Origin: Chitinophaga sp. XS-30
Lineage (GTDB): Bacteria; Bacteroidota; Bacteroidia; Chitinophagales; Chitinophagaceae
Reading direction: 5' to 3'
Length of the DNA: 64,000 nucleotides
Assembly: GCF_008086345.1 (NCBI RefSeq)
Contig: NZ_CP043006.1
Span: 3,780,032 to 3,844,031 of the forward strand
Under the pieces are notes generated by a model, which ran no database searches, was not told the origin of the DNA, and saw only the letters and a list, made by a program, of their open reading frames with translations. The position numbers and the translations under genes are program-made. This document shows positions 1 through 9,083 of the stretch, piece after piece (position 1 is the first letter of the stretch; each line of letters starts with the position of its first letter).

Positions 1-756
1 GCCGCCGCCGGAAAAGAACTGGAGGAAAGCGATGCCTACCGGTTGCTGCCCATTGAGGAATCCTTCACCATCTTTAAAGGCCGCTCCGAAGAAAGCCTTT
101 TCGATATCGTGATCAATTCCAACTACGGGGAAACCCTGGGCGAGAAATGGAATGATCTCTCCGAGTTCGTTACGCACTGGCCTTATAAACGCCCTGCTGC
201 CACACACCAGTACAGCTTCGCTTTCATCCGCGCAGAGCATTTGCGCCGCCTGTATCCCGCAGGCGTGCCGGATGCCCGCACGGAAATGTGGTTCGATGCG
301 CAGATGTACGCCAACGATGGCACATTCCTTTTCCTCAAGTACAGCAGTGTGCACGAACAGGGTAATGCCGATGTGAATGTGGACAATGATCTGATCATCC
401 TGCGGTACGCCGGAGCTATCCTCATCTATGCCGAGGCATTGGCGGAGATCGGGGAGGACGATGAAGCGATCCGCCTGCTGAACCTCATCCGCGCACGCGC
501 ACGTACAGCGCTCTACCAGGGCGGTGGAGGGCCGCAGCTCAAGGAAGCCGTTTTTGCCGAAAGAGTGAAAGAGCTGATGATGGAAGGGCATTATTACTTC
601 GATCTGGTGCGCACCGGCAGGGTAATGAGCTCACAGTGGTGTTTCTATCCGCTTACGCAGGCGCAATTCGAGAACGGTGGATGGACCTGGCCGCTAAGCC
701 CCGCCGCACTCGATAATAATCCTTATATGCAATTGAATAATTATTGGTTACGATAA
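1..756 (+). CDS. SusD/RagB-family nutrient-binding outer-membrane lipoprotein, 5'-truncated by window edge
   Basis: The reading frame is open from base 1 and ends at a TAA at 754-756, so only the C-terminal ~250 residues are visible and the signal peptide lies outside the window. The tail has typical SusD features: the helix pair with ILIYAEALAEIG and LLNLIRARAR, followed by VKELMMEGHYYFDLVRTGR, which is the conserved region near the C-terminus of RagB/SusD proteins. Family members sit on the cell surface, cap a SusC-type TonB-dependent channel and bind glycans before import. The partner susC gene must be upstream. It is the first visible gene of a same-strand run that reaches the ribokinase gene, with 10 bases to the next gene. 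The substrate cannot be told from this fragment. Confidence 0.88.
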   Translation, partial: AAAGKELEESDAYRLLPIEESFTIFKGRSEESLFDIVINSNYGETLGEKWNDLSEFVTHWPYKRPAATHQYSFAFIRAEHLRRLYPAGVPDARTEMWFDAQMYANDGTFLFLKYSSVHEQGNADVNVDNDLIILRYAGAILIYAEALAEIGEDDEAIRLLNLIRARARTALYQGGGGPQLKEAVFAERVKELMMEGHYYFDLVRTGRVMSSQWCFYPLTQAQFENGGWTWPLSPAALDNNPYMQLNNYWLR

Positions 757-766
757 AACATATTTT

Positions 767-1483
767 ATGCAGCAGATCAACAGGCTACATGTGTTAACGG
801 TTTTACTGGGCATCCTCGTCTGGATGAGCGCCTGTAAGAAAGATGAGTATTACCGGGACTCGGGTGTGCATGATCCGAATTTCAAAGGCACCACCATGGA
901 TTATCTCGATGCCGTTCCTTTTCATTTTGACAGTGTGGCGGCAATCGCCAGGCTTGCCGGAATGGAAGACGTTTTCGGCAATGATACGCTCACCTTCTTT
1001 TCCCCGACCGACCGTTGTATCGGCCGGCTGGTGAAGCGGATGAATATCGATCTGTATGCATTGGGATACGATACGGTAGTGAACCTGGAGGATGTGCCAT
1101 CCGCTATCTGGAGCCAGTACCTGCAGCGCTATATGTTCCATGGCGCCAATCAGCTGAAGGACTATCCGCAGATCGATTATAACCTGCGCTCCATATATCC
1201 CGGCCAGGGTTACCTCTCCTGGAACAAAACAGCGATGAACATCGGGGTGATCTATAATGATGACAATGGTGTGAAGTACGTAGGCTACCGCCAGCTATCC
1301 ATCGCCTATATTCCCAATCCGGCGCGGCCGCTGGATAACTGGAACCGTACGGACGTAGCGTCCAGCAATATCCTCACCTACAACGGTGCGGTGCATGTGC
1401 TGCGGGATGACCATAACTATTTCGGATGGGACTACGGCAAGTTTCTGGCCGATATGAAAGCAGCCCTGGATACTGAAGACTGA
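767..1483 (+). CDS. Fasciclin-like domain lipoprotein
   Basis: A 238-residue protein with a lipoprotein signal (hydrophobic stretch, then SACKK with the lipobox Cys near residue 23). The body resembles a single fasciclin (FAS1) domain: a DYLDAVP-like opening, then DTLTFFSPTD, which matches the 'FAPTN' signature of FAS1 proteins, and later YNGAVHVLRDD, like the 'NGVIHVID' end motif. FAS1 proteins of Bacteroidota SusCD operons are cell-surface lipoproteins, probably glycan or matrix binders; no enzymatic activity is expected. It lies 10 bases after the SusD gene and 17 before the next lipoprotein gene, so it is almost certainly co-transcribed. The FAS1 call rests on motif resemblance only. Confidence 0.68.
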   Translation: MQQINRLHVLTVLLGILVWMSACKKDEYYRDSGVHDPNFKGTTMDYLDAVPFHFDSVAAIARLAGMEDVFGNDTLTFFSPTDRCIGRLVKRMNIDLYALGYDTVVNLEDVPSAIWSQYLQRYMFHGANQLKDYPQIDYNLRSIYPGQGYLSWNKTAMNIGVIYNDDNGVKYVGYRQLSIAYIPNPARPLDNWNRTDVASSNILTYNGAVHVLRDDHNYFGWDYGKFLADMKAALDTED

Positions 1484-1500
1484 TAAAACTGAAAATACGC

Positions 1501-3087
1501 ATGAAAGCAATACAATATACCGGTATGGCCTGGATCGTCCTCTGGATGTGCATGGCCTGCAAGAAAGAGAATAAATCATTTCCCGATCCATATGCGGGCG
1601 GGCGGCAGCCACTTGGGGTAAGCCTCAGCACCGATCCGCCGACACCCGGGGATGGCGCGCCGGGCACCGTGATCCGCTTCAAAGCCAGCGGCCTCATTCC
1701 GCATCAGGATTCCATCAGCTTCAACTTTAACAGCGAAGCGGGAGAGATCGTATCCGTAGATTCCACCGGCATACAGGTGAGGGTACCGGAAACAGCCAGC
1801 ACCGGCGTTTCTTCCATCACCATCGGAGACCAGATATTTTTCGGCCCCGTATTCTCCGTTAAGGGGAAACTGGAAGTTGATCCTAATTTTAAAGTCGTTA
1901 CCGGCTCTAACAACCGGATCACTGATGTGTACCAGTATGCTGACGGGCGCCTGCTGTTCACCGGCCATTTCTCTGATTTCGACCGTAAAGGCGTGGTAAA
2001 GCCGCTGAACCGCATCGTGCTTACCTCGCGGGACGGGGAAGTGGACCGTACACTCTTGTCCGGCAGGGGTGCGGATGGCGGGATCTCCGCCATCACCGTG
2101 CTGCCGAATGGCAAACTGGTGATCGCTGGCGGTTTTTCCTCTTACGATATCCACCAGGCGGAAATGCGGAACATTACCGTGCTCAACAACAACGGCTCGC
2201 TGGATAGCGCTATCGTCAATACCTTTTCGAAGAAAGATACGGTACCGGCCTTCAATGGCGGAACGGACGGCGGCATCAACAAAGTGTTCGTGCACAATAA
2301 CATGATCACGGCTATCGGCAATTTCAATTACTATCTGCAATATATCTATGACCAGTCGGACTACCTGATGGAGCGGGATTCGCTGATCACGGACAGTACG
2401 ATGGTGCGCCAGCTGATCCGTTTTTATCCTGATGGCGCGCTGGATTCCACATTCAATTATGATCTCACCCGGCACCGCAGTTTTGACGGCGCCAATGGTC
2501 CCATCTCGGACGCCATCATGCAGGAAGACGGCAAGCTGATCATTGTGGGGCGTTTTACGCGGTACAATGGGGAGGATGCTCCTTTCATCGCGCGGATCAA
2601 TACCGATGGCAGCCTGGACCCCGGCTTTGGTGGCGAAGGCGCGGATAACGGGATCAGCAGCATCCGGTACAACGCGGTTACGCAGAAATATATGCTGGCC
2701 GGCTCTTTCCGCAAGTTTGGCGGGCAGCCTTACAGCGGCCTGGTGATGCTGAACAGGGATGGTACGCCGGACCCTTCGTTCCAGCCGTTGCCGATGGGGA
2801 ACAACGATAATTATTATCACGCCCAGCAACTGGATAACGGTCTTATCGTCGTCAACGGGTCTTTCCGGAACTATGGCGCTGTACACCGTACCGGGCTGAT
2901 GATATTGCGGCCGGACGGTTCCCTGGCTACAGGTTATAATAACGCAGGTGACTTCGACGGGCACCTGTCCAAAGTATTTGAAACAAAGAATTCTTCCGGT
3001 CAGACGCAGGCATTGCTGCTCGGTTCCTTTTCCAGGTTCAACGAAAAAGATGCAGGCAATATCATCCGGTTGTTATTAAAAGAATAA
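1501..3087 (+). CDS. Surface lipoprotein with IPT/TIG-like N-domain and delta-60-type repeats
   Basis: 528 residues with a lipoprotein signal (MCMACKKE, Cys near residue 20). Residues ~35-120 look like an IPT/TIG-type beta-sandwich (PGDGAPGTVIRFKASGL followed by a 'VRVPETASTG' strand). From ~130 onward the protein contains repeated units of the form 'DGSLDPGFGG...I..I....DGKLIIVGRF', the delta-60 (beta-propeller-like) repeat: at least five copies are visible (for example around LPNGKLVIAGGF, QEDGKLIIVGRF and LDNGLIVVNGSF). Such proteins are found as accessory lipoproteins of Bacteroidota SusCD operons and probably help bind substrate on the cell surface. Neighbours are 11-17 bases away on the same strand. 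The exact ligand is unknown. Confidence 0.7.
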   Translation: MKAIQYTGMAWIVLWMCMACKKENKSFPDPYAGGRQPLGVSLSTDPPTPGDGAPGTVIRFKASGLIPHQDSISFNFNSEAGEIVSVDSTGIQVRVPETASTGVSSITIGDQIFFGPVFSVKGKLEVDPNFKVVTGSNNRITDVYQYADGRLLFTGHFSDFDRKGVVKPLNRIVLTSRDGEVDRTLLSGRGADGGISAITVLPNGKLVIAGGFSSYDIHQAEMRNITVLNNNGSLDSAIVNTFSKKDTVPAFNGGTDGGINKVFVHNNMITAIGNFNYYLQYIYDQSDYLMERDSLITDSTMVRQLIRFYPDGALDSTFNYDLTRHRSFDGANGPISDAIMQEDGKLIIVGRFTRYNGEDAPFIARINTDGSLDPGFGGEGADNGISSIRYNAVTQKYMLAGSFRKFGGQPYSGLVMLNRDGTPDPSFQPLPMGNNDNYYHAQQLDNGLIVVNGSFRNYGAVHRTGLMILRPDGSLATGYNNAGDFDGHLSKVFETKNSSGQTQALLLGSFSRFNEKDAGNIIRLLLKE

Positions 3088-3098
3088 ATATCATACTT

Positions 3099-4829
3099 AT
3101 GAACAGCAGCAAGTTATGGATAGCGCTGATACTGGCAGTTTTTACGGTCATCGCCTGCAACAAGGGCTTTGACAGGCTGATCGAAGCAAGGGAATACGAA
3201 GATACCACGGGCATTGTCACCAGAACACCGAAAGTGTTGCTGCTGGTGGTAGATGGCGCACGAGGCGAGTCGGTACGCGATGCCAGGGCGCCGAATCTGC
3301 AGGTTATGCAGGAACATGCCATCTATTCCTGGCACAGCATCAGCGATACCCTGAGCATCCGTCCTACAGCCTGGGCCGACCTGCTGACGGGCGTTCGTAA
3401 AGAAAAACATCGTGTGCTGGACAAAGCATTCTCGGATAATCATCTGCAGGAATTCCCGGTATTTTTCAACTATATACGGCAGCGCAACCCTTCATTCCGT
3501 ATTGCGGCGTATAGTGCTGCGGATTCGCTCGGTTCCATGCTGATCACCGGTGCGGATGTCAACCGCACATTCGGGAATGATGATGAAGCGATGGTGAACG
3601 GTTTGCTGGATGAGCTGAAGATCGATACCGCAGGATTGGTGTTCGGCCAGTTCAGCGGCGTAGCCGAAGCCGGCGACACTTATGGGTATGACATCAATTT
3701 TCCGGAATACAAGGCGGCTATCCTGAAAGCCGATGAGCAGATCGGCAGGATCATGGCCGCGCTGCAGCAGCGGGAAACCTGGTCGCAGGAGGACTGGCTG
3801 GTGGTGATCACCTCAGGTAACGGAGGCCCTTTCTCCATAGATCCCGGAGACGATGACGGCACGATCCTGGCCAATCCGAAAGTGAATACCTTCACCTTCT
3901 TTTATTCCCCGCGTTATGCGCCGAACTTTATCGACAGGCCGTACACCGGTAACCGTTATTCCGGCAAAGCCGTGCGCCTGTACGGTGATGATCCTTCCAA
4001 TGCGGTGTTCGCCACGATTGAGGACGGCCGTGCAGACTATAACCTGAGCGATACCAATGAAGTGACCATATCGCTGAAGATCAAAAAGAACCGCACGCCG
4101 TACGGAGATTATTCCTACACTTATCCCTCCGTGATCGGCAATAATATGTCCCTCGACTGGTGGAACAATACCGGGTGGAACATTTCCCTGGAAGGCAATG
4201 GATGGGGTGTGCATTTCGGGCAGAACGGACGAGGGTTCAACATGGCTACCGCCACCAATATTGCCGACGGCCGCTGGCATGACCTGACCGCCGTATTCCT
4301 GAACCGTGACGATAAACGTTTTCTTCGCCTGTACACGGATGGCGGCTTTAACCGCGAAATGGACATCACCCAGTACGGCAGTTTCGATACCGATGCGCCG
4401 CTCACACTGGGTTATATGCCCGGAAATGTGACGGACAACCAGCGATGGCTGAACGCCTACATCACGGAAGTCAAATTCTGGGGCGCAGCCTTGCCGGACA
4501 GTGTGGTGGCCAACTACGTATGCAGCCCGGAGTTGCCTTCCTCGCATCCGTATAAAGATTACCTGATCGGCTACTGGAGCTGCAAGGATGGGTTCGGCGG
4601 CGTTTTCAAAGATCAGAGCGATCTGCATAACGATTTCGAGATCAAAGGCGCTTATGTCTGGGACGATTTCAGCGATCTGATGTGCCCCACTTCCGCTACC
4701 AACCTGGCGCAGCTGGTGCCGCAACCCGCGGATGTTGCCCGGCAGGTGCTCAACTGGCTGCAGATACCCGCAGACACAAAATGGGGATTGGATGGAAGAG
4801 TGTGGGTGACCTCCTATACCGGAATATAA
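3099..4829 (+). CDS. Lipoprotein with degenerate alkaline-phosphatase-like domain and LamG/ConA-like C-domain
   Basis: 576 residues. The lipobox Cys is residue 20 (TVIACNK). Residues ~45-270 resemble the alkaline phosphatase/nucleotide pyrophosphatase fold: VLLLVVDGARG (Asp52 at the first metal position), then SIRPTAWADLLTGV at the nucleophile region, then a conserved 'EYKAAILKADEQIGRIMAAL' helix. The later metal sites are lost: the usual 'DHAGHxxG' is AEAGDTYG (residues 190-196) and the usual 'TSDHGG' is TSGNGG (238-243). I therefore expect no phosphatase activity. Residues ~310-500 form a concanavalin/LamG-like sandwich typical of DUF4983-type glycan-binding proteins. It is part of the same operon as the flanking lipoproteins (11 bases before, 4 after). 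Function is probably carbohydrate binding at the cell surface. Confidence 0.68.
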   Translation: MNSSKLWIALILAVFTVIACNKGFDRLIEAREYEDTTGIVTRTPKVLLLVVDGARGESVRDARAPNLQVMQEHAIYSWHSISDTLSIRPTAWADLLTGVRKEKHRVLDKAFSDNHLQEFPVFFNYIRQRNPSFRIAAYSAADSLGSMLITGADVNRTFGNDDEAMVNGLLDELKIDTAGLVFGQFSGVAEAGDTYGYDINFPEYKAAILKADEQIGRIMAALQQRETWSQEDWLVVITSGNGGPFSIDPGDDDGTILANPKVNTFTFFYSPRYAPNFIDRPYTGNRYSGKAVRLYGDDPSNAVFATIEDGRADYNLSDTNEVTISLKIKKNRTPYGDYSYTYPSVIGNNMSLDWWNNTGWNISLEGNGWGVHFGQNGRGFNMATATNIADGRWHDLTAVFLNRDDKRFLRLYTDGGFNREMDITQYGSFDTDAPLTLGYMPGNVTDNQRWLNAYITEVKFWGAALPDSVVANYVCSPELPSSHPYKDYLIGYWSCKDGFGGVFKDQSDLHNDFEIKGAYVWDDFSDLMCPTSATNLAQLVPQPADVARQVLNWLQIPADTKWGLDGRVWVTSYTGI

Positions 4830-4833
4830 AAAA

Positions 4834-6234
4834 ATGATTGCGATGACCTACAAACAATTCCATATGAAAATGAGGCTGATGCTGCTGCTGGCCGCCAGTT
4901 TCCTTGCCTGTAAGAAAGACGGTAAATTCCAGGATGAAGACATGGGCCCGGTAACGGTGTCCATCGCCAGTACAGCCGGTACCATCAACATTCCTGACGG
5001 GAATAACTACATCCTGAATACAGATCAGCTCAGCATTCCACTGAATATTGTGATGTCCGCCTCGGCGCCCAAATATTTCACCCTGGGCATCCGCCCGGAC
5101 GAGGATACGGCCCGGAAGCTGATCGAAGCGCAGGTACTGCCGGACGCCGTATTGCTGGATGAATCGTACTATGAGCTGCCCAAGTCAGCGGACATCCGTT
5201 TCGGGCTGGATTCCATACCGGTAATGCTGGAAGTGAACATGCAGGCGGTGGAAAAACACTACGGCAAAAACCTGGTGCTGGCCGTGCGGCTGGAGAATCC
5301 CGGCAAGCAGAATGCCCTGTCGCCTTCCGGCAGCATGGCCATTGTCGTGATCAATACAGCGGGGCTGATCCGGGAAGATGAGCTGCATTACCTGTCTTTC
5401 ACCAATGCCGGTACGCTGCTGTCCATGCCTTCATCCGATGATCATACCCTGGGTGAAACCGAAGTAATATTACCGGTAAGCCTTACCCTCGGCGGCGCCG
5501 CGGGCGGTGCTTTTACGCTGTCCGTGAATGAAGTGACAGATACGGCACAGGCATTGATCGATGACGGCACGATCACAGACGGCGTATTATTCAGAAAGGA
5601 TGATGATTACATTTTGCCGCTGAATGCCTCGTTCGATGCTTTTACGAACACGGCCAAATTCGATCTGCGCGTCAAAACAGCTTCGCTGAAGAACAATGCG
5701 AACCGTAAACCCGTACTGGCGCTGACCATCAGCGACCCCACAAAGCACCTGATCGATGAAACAAAAAAGACGCTGGTAATGGTGCTGGACCCTGCCAGGC
5801 TGATAGAGACCGATATCACGGGTACGAATATACGGTACACCACGCAGTATGAGAACACCAGCAATGCCAATGAAACATCCGGCAAACTGATCGATAATAA
5901 TATCAATACCAAGTTTCTGCTGTTCAACTTCACTTCCGCCTGGATGAAGCTGGAGTTTGATACGCCGCAAACTTCCGGCGCTTACACCCTGACTTCCGCG
6001 AATGACGCTCCGGACCGGGACCCGAAGAACTGGACGCTGGAGGGATCGAATAACGATGTGGATTGGGTAGTGCTGGACCAGCGGACGGACCAGAGCTTCG
6101 GATCGCGTTTCCAGACGGTCAAATATACTTTCCCCGACAGGACGCCATACAAGTACTACCGGCTGAACATCACGTCCGTCAGAGGCGGCACGTTGTTCCA
6201 GATGGCGGAATGGCGCCTGATCAAAAGACCTTAA
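4834..6234 (+). CDS. DUF1735-like lipoprotein with C-terminal F5/8 type C (discoidin) domain
   Basis: Up to 466 residues. Several ATG codons lie close together (4834, 4843, 4864, 4870); the one at 4864 gives the neatest lipoprotein signal (MKMRLMLLLAASFLAC), while 4834 follows the previous stop by 4 bases. Residues ~40-175 and ~190-330 are two related beta-sandwich modules with the pattern 'VTVSIASTAGTINIPDG...LNIVMSA', like the DUF1735/BT_3987-type N-domain. The last ~140 residues form a discoidin-like module (SGKLIDNNINTKFL, a DAPDRDPKNWTLEGSNN motif and a closing YYRLNITSVRGG strand). These modules commonly bind sugars in surface glycan-binding proteins. It is the last surface gene before the ribokinase gene, 9 bases away. 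Confidence 0.72.
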   Translation: MIAMTYKQFHMKMRLMLLLAASFLACKKDGKFQDEDMGPVTVSIASTAGTINIPDGNNYILNTDQLSIPLNIVMSASAPKYFTLGIRPDEDTARKLIEAQVLPDAVLLDESYYELPKSADIRFGLDSIPVMLEVNMQAVEKHYGKNLVLAVRLENPGKQNALSPSGSMAIVVINTAGLIREDELHYLSFTNAGTLLSMPSSDDHTLGETEVILPVSLTLGGAAGGAFTLSVNEVTDTAQALIDDGTITDGVLFRKDDDYILPLNASFDAFTNTAKFDLRVKTASLKNNANRKPVLALTISDPTKHLIDETKKTLVMVLDPARLIETDITGTNIRYTTQYENTSNANETSGKLIDNNINTKFLLFNFTSAWMKLEFDTPQTSGAYTLTSANDAPDRDPKNWTLEGSNNDVDWVVLDQRTDQSFGSRFQTVKYTFPDRTPYKYYRLNITSVRGGTLFQMAEWRLIKRP

Positions 6235-6243
6235 AATCTGTTT

Positions 6244-7212
6244 ATGAAGAGCACTATCATCCAGACAACCCAAAACCCCAGGCCCCGGATCGTTGTTGCG
6301 GGGAGTTCTGCCACCAACATGGTCATCCGGGCGCACAACCATCCTGTGCCAGGCGAAATGGTCATGGGAGAGCAATTTTTCACAACACCGGGCGGCAAGG
6401 GCGCGAACCAGGCAGTGACCGCTGCCCGTTTAGGCGCTGCCGTTACCTTCCTGTCAAAGATCGGCAACGATCTTTTCGGTCGGCAGGCCATTCAGCAACT
6501 GATGGAGGAAGGCATCAATACCAATCACATCCTGTCCGATCAGCGCCTTCCGTCCGGTGTGGCATTCATTACCGTTGATGCGGACGCCCGGAGCAGTATG
6601 ACCATCGCTCCGGGTGCCAACAGCGCTTTTCTTGCCCATGAATTGCCGGCCGCCACGGAAGCGGTCCGGCAGGCGGATTACCTGTTGCTGCAGCTGGACA
6701 TCCCGGAGGAGACCGTATTACAGGCAGCCCGTATGGCCGTTGCTGCCGGCGTGCCCGTAATGCTGGACCCTTCACCGGCCTACGCCTGCAGTGATGAACT
6801 GTTGCAGCAGGTCACCATCCTGACCCCCAACCGCATCGGCGCCTCCCGGCTGTCCGGCATCCAGGTAACGGGAATGGACTCGGCAGTTGAAGCCGCAGGC
6901 ATCCTTTACCGGAAAGGCGTCAAGGCTGTTGTAATGACATTGGGGGCGGAGGGAGCGCTGGTGTTGCAGGGAGATCAGTTGTCCGTCATTCCCGCAGTTG
7001 CCGTGAGCGCAGTGGACACTACCGCTGCCGGGGATGTATTCAACGGGGCCCTGGCCGTAGCGCTGGCCGAGCACCGAAGCCTGCAGGAAGCCGCCACATT
7101 TGCCTGCCGCGCCGCTGCCATCGCCATCACCCGTTGGGGCGCGCAAACGGCAGCACCTTACAGAAGAGAAATGGAAAAGAAAATTTTCCATACATCAAGC
7201 GCATCCGTTTAA
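6244..7212 (+). CDS. rbsK: Ribokinase (PfkB family)
   Basis: 322 residues, the usual size for ribokinase plus a short N-terminal extension. It phosphorylates D-ribose to ribose 5-phosphate with ATP in the cytosol, which feeds the pentose phosphate pathway. Visible PfkB signatures are the N-terminal sugar-binding motif PGGKGANQAVTAARLG (around residues 50-65), the central 'PNRIGASRLSG' region and the C-terminal DTTAAGDVFNGAL, which carries the catalytic Asp and the anion hole; the family form is DTTGAGD, so one Gly is Ala here. It follows the discoidin lipoprotein gene by 9 bases on the same strand, so it appears to end the operon. This suggests that the glycoconjugate or nucleoside handled by the operon releases a pentose. 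Another PfkB sugar specificity cannot be excluded. Confidence 0.87.
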   Translation: MKSTIIQTTQNPRPRIVVAGSSATNMVIRAHNHPVPGEMVMGEQFFTTPGGKGANQAVTAARLGAAVTFLSKIGNDLFGRQAIQQLMEEGINTNHILSDQRLPSGVAFITVDADARSSMTIAPGANSAFLAHELPAATEAVRQADYLLLQLDIPEETVLQAARMAVAAGVPVMLDPSPAYACSDELLQQVTILTPNRIGASRLSGIQVTGMDSAVEAAGILYRKGVKAVVMTLGAEGALVLQGDQLSVIPAVAVSAVDTTAAGDVFNGALAVALAEHRSLQEAATFACRAAAIAITRWGAQTAAPYRREMEKKIFHTSSASV

Positions 7213-7278
7213 ACTGGCACCGGATGTCGTCTGCAGTATAGTCAAGTCCAGTTGTCTAGTCTATCATCATATCATGCG

Positions 7279-7301
7279 GCCGGATGTTTCTCACATCCGG
7301 C
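7279..7301. terminator. Stem-loop between convergent genes
   Basis: A perfect 8-base inverted repeat (GCCGGATG at 7279-7286, CATCCGGC at 7294-7301) with a 7-base loop lies between the ribokinase stop and the stop of the convergent oxidoreductase gene. There is no clear T-run on either side, so its role as a bidirectional terminator is inferred from position. Confidence 0.45.
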
Positions 7302-7310
7302 GCTTGTATG

Positions 7311-8390
7311 TCAGAGCTTTACCTGTTTGCCTGTTCGCACGGATTCCCTGGCGGCTTCAAGGATTTTTACCACCAGGAGGTTATTGGCCAGGGCATACAG
7401 TCCGTATGCTTCCGGCCGTATTTTGCCGTTCACCACATCGGCCAGGTAGAGGAACGGGTCCTCATAAACCGGTATATCCGTTGCCGTTACCTTCCCGGCT
7501 ACGGTGCCGAATGCGTTGCGTTGCACCAGGTTGTACCGGTCCGGCGCCATGATATACCCTTTGTCGCCGTATATCTCCATATCTTTCCGGTTAAAAGGCC
7601 AGTTCCACGAAGCCTGGATGATGCATTGCGCATCAGCATAATCCACAATGATGGTGGCATCATCGTCAACTTTCGGATATACAGCAGGTTTGAAATGCCT
7701 GGTTACCGCTGTTACGGCCAGCGGTTTTTCTCCTTTCATGAGAAAGGTCATCAGGTTGGCGCCATAACAGCCGAAATCCGTCAGCGCCCCGCCGCCATTC
7801 AGCACCGGATCTGTCAGCCAGGCCAGGAATTCGGGACTGCAGCCGATCTCTTTCGGACCCTGGTGGCCATCGTGGATCACCACTTTCCGTACCTGCCCCA
7901 CGTAATTGCTATCCTGCACCAATTGGAAAGATTTTGCCACGGAAGGATACCAGCTTGTTTCGTAGTTGGTGAGCAGGTGAATGCTGTGTTTCTTCGCCAG
8001 CGCCTCCATTTTTTGTGCGTGCTCCTGGCTCACGGCCAGCGGTTTTTCCACCATCACATGAATACCGCGCGGGGCACAGGCTTCAACCACGGAAAGATGA
8101 CTGTAAACGGAGCCGAATGCCAGCACAGCCTGCGGCTTTACCGCATCCAGCATTTTGCCCAGATCGGCATAAATAAGGTCTTCGGAAAAACCGTAACGTT
8201 TGGCATATCGTTTTGCCAGGCCGGTATCGGCCGAATAAACGCCAGCCAGCTGAATGTCTGTTTTGTCCTTACGGCCGAGTATCCAGCCCACATGACCGTG
8301 GTCTATGCCGGCAACGGCTACACGAAGCTGTTGTGCGGCCGTATCTGAAAATGTCTGCAATATCAGCAGGATGATGAGTAATGTACGCAT
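7311..8390 (-). CDS. Gfo/Idh/MocA-family oxidoreductase with signal peptide
   Basis: 359 residues. The N-terminus is a cleavable-looking signal (MRTLLIILLILQTFSDTAAQ), so the protein is probably periplasmic, as many Bacteroidota members of this family are. A Rossmann motif follows (VAVAGIDHGHVG), then VYSHLSVVEACAPRGIHVMV and the hallmark EKPLAV, whose Lys is the catalytic/NAD-binding residue of glucose-fructose-oxidoreductase-like enzymes. The C-terminal half is the alpha/beta substrate-binding domain. Expected reaction: NAD(P)-dependent oxidation or reduction of a sugar or sugar derivative; the substrate is unknown. It converges on the ribokinase gene, and its start is 35 bases from that of a divergent methyltransferase gene. 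Confidence 0.85.
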   Translation of the reverse strand: MRTLLIILLILQTFSDTAAQQLRVAVAGIDHGHVGWILGRKDKTDIQLAGVYSADTGLAKRYAKRYGFSEDLIYADLGKMLDAVKPQAVLAFGSVYSHLSVVEACAPRGIHVMVEKPLAVSQEHAQKMEALAKKHSIHLLTNYETSWYPSVAKSFQLVQDSNYVGQVRKVVIHDGHQGPKEIGCSPEFLAWLTDPVLNGGGALTDFGCYGANLMTFLMKGEKPLAVTAVTRHFKPAVYPKVDDDATIIVDYADAQCIIQASWNWPFNRKDMEIYGDKGYIMAPDRYNLVQRNAFGTVAGKVTATDIPVYEDPFLYLADVVNGKIRPEAYGLYALANNLLVVKILEAARESVRTGKQVKL

Positions 8391-8425
8391 ACATAAATAT
8401 ACTCGTTTTGTGTACCTTTAGTATC

Positions 8426-9079
8426 ATGGAAAATAAAGATCAGCGATATATTGCGGCGCAGCTGAAATGCCCTTCCGGCGAGGATGGCATCAAAGCCGCC
8501 GAAAAGATGAACGATAACAATGCCGGCGTGATCGGAAAAACGATGGCACTGGCAGCGCCGGCGGATGGAGCGTATATCCTGGAGCTTGGTCCGGGTAACG
8601 CCTATCATGTCAGGGAGCTGTTGTCTATGGCAAGGGGGCTTCGTTATGCGGGCGTGGATATTTCCGATACGATGCTGGCCGAAGCCGGTCTGATGAACCG
8701 GGAGCAGGTGGCCGCCGGAACCGCATCGTTCCGCAAGGGCGATGGCCGCAGTTTGCCTTTTCCGGACAATACTTTCGACAAATTCCTGACGGTGAATACG
8801 CTGTATTTCTGGGAGGATGCGCCGGGTATGCTGAAGGAGATCCGGCGGGTGCTGAAGCCCGGTGGCAGCATGGTATTGTCCTTCGGCAGCCAGCGCTTCA
8901 TGCAGCATCTGCCTTTCGTGCAGTACGCATTCCGGCTGTACAATGAGCCGGAAGTGACTGCTATGCTGGAAGCAGAGGGCTTCAGGGTGCGCGGCACCGA
9001 TTTTTATTTTGAGGACGCGAAAGGGATGAACGGCGAAACGCTCACGAAAGAATTTATCCTGATCAGCGCGGAGAAATAA
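8426..9079 (+). CDS. Class I SAM-dependent methyltransferase
   Basis: 217 residues from the ATG at 8426. An in-frame upstream ATG at 8381 would add a hydrophobic N-terminus that overlaps the divergent oxidoreductase gene, so I prefer the internal start. A methyltransferase-11-type Rossmann fold is visible: motif I ILELGPG (residues 51-57), an acidic loop after YAGVDIS, motif around GDGRSLPFPDNTFD (post-II), TVNTLYFWEDAPGMLKEIRRVLKPGG (the conserved late helix-turn) and a strand MVLSFGS. The substrate is not predictable. A TACCTTTAG sequence at 8412-8420, just upstream of the ATG, may be part of a Bacteroidota -7 element. Confidence 0.8.
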   Translation: MENKDQRYIAAQLKCPSGEDGIKAAEKMNDNNAGVIGKTMALAAPADGAYILELGPGNAYHVRELLSMARGLRYAGVDISDTMLAEAGLMNREQVAAGTASFRKGDGRSLPFPDNTFDKFLTVNTLYFWEDAPGMLKEIRRVLKPGGSMVLSFGSQRFMQHLPFVQYAFRLYNEPEVTAMLEAEGFRVRGTDFYFEDAKGMNGETLTKEFILISAEK

Positions 9080-9083
9080 GCCA

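Noticed and set aside
6063..6578. A long frame overlapping the discoidin lipoprotein and ribokinase genes
   Set aside because: It is out of frame with two well-supported genes and is Arg/Gly/Pro-rich, as expected of a shadow frame in GC-rich DNA.
7284..8348. A long plus-strand frame opposite the Gfo/Idh gene
   Set aside because: It mirrors an intact, recognisable oxidoreductase on the other strand and shows no domain of its own.
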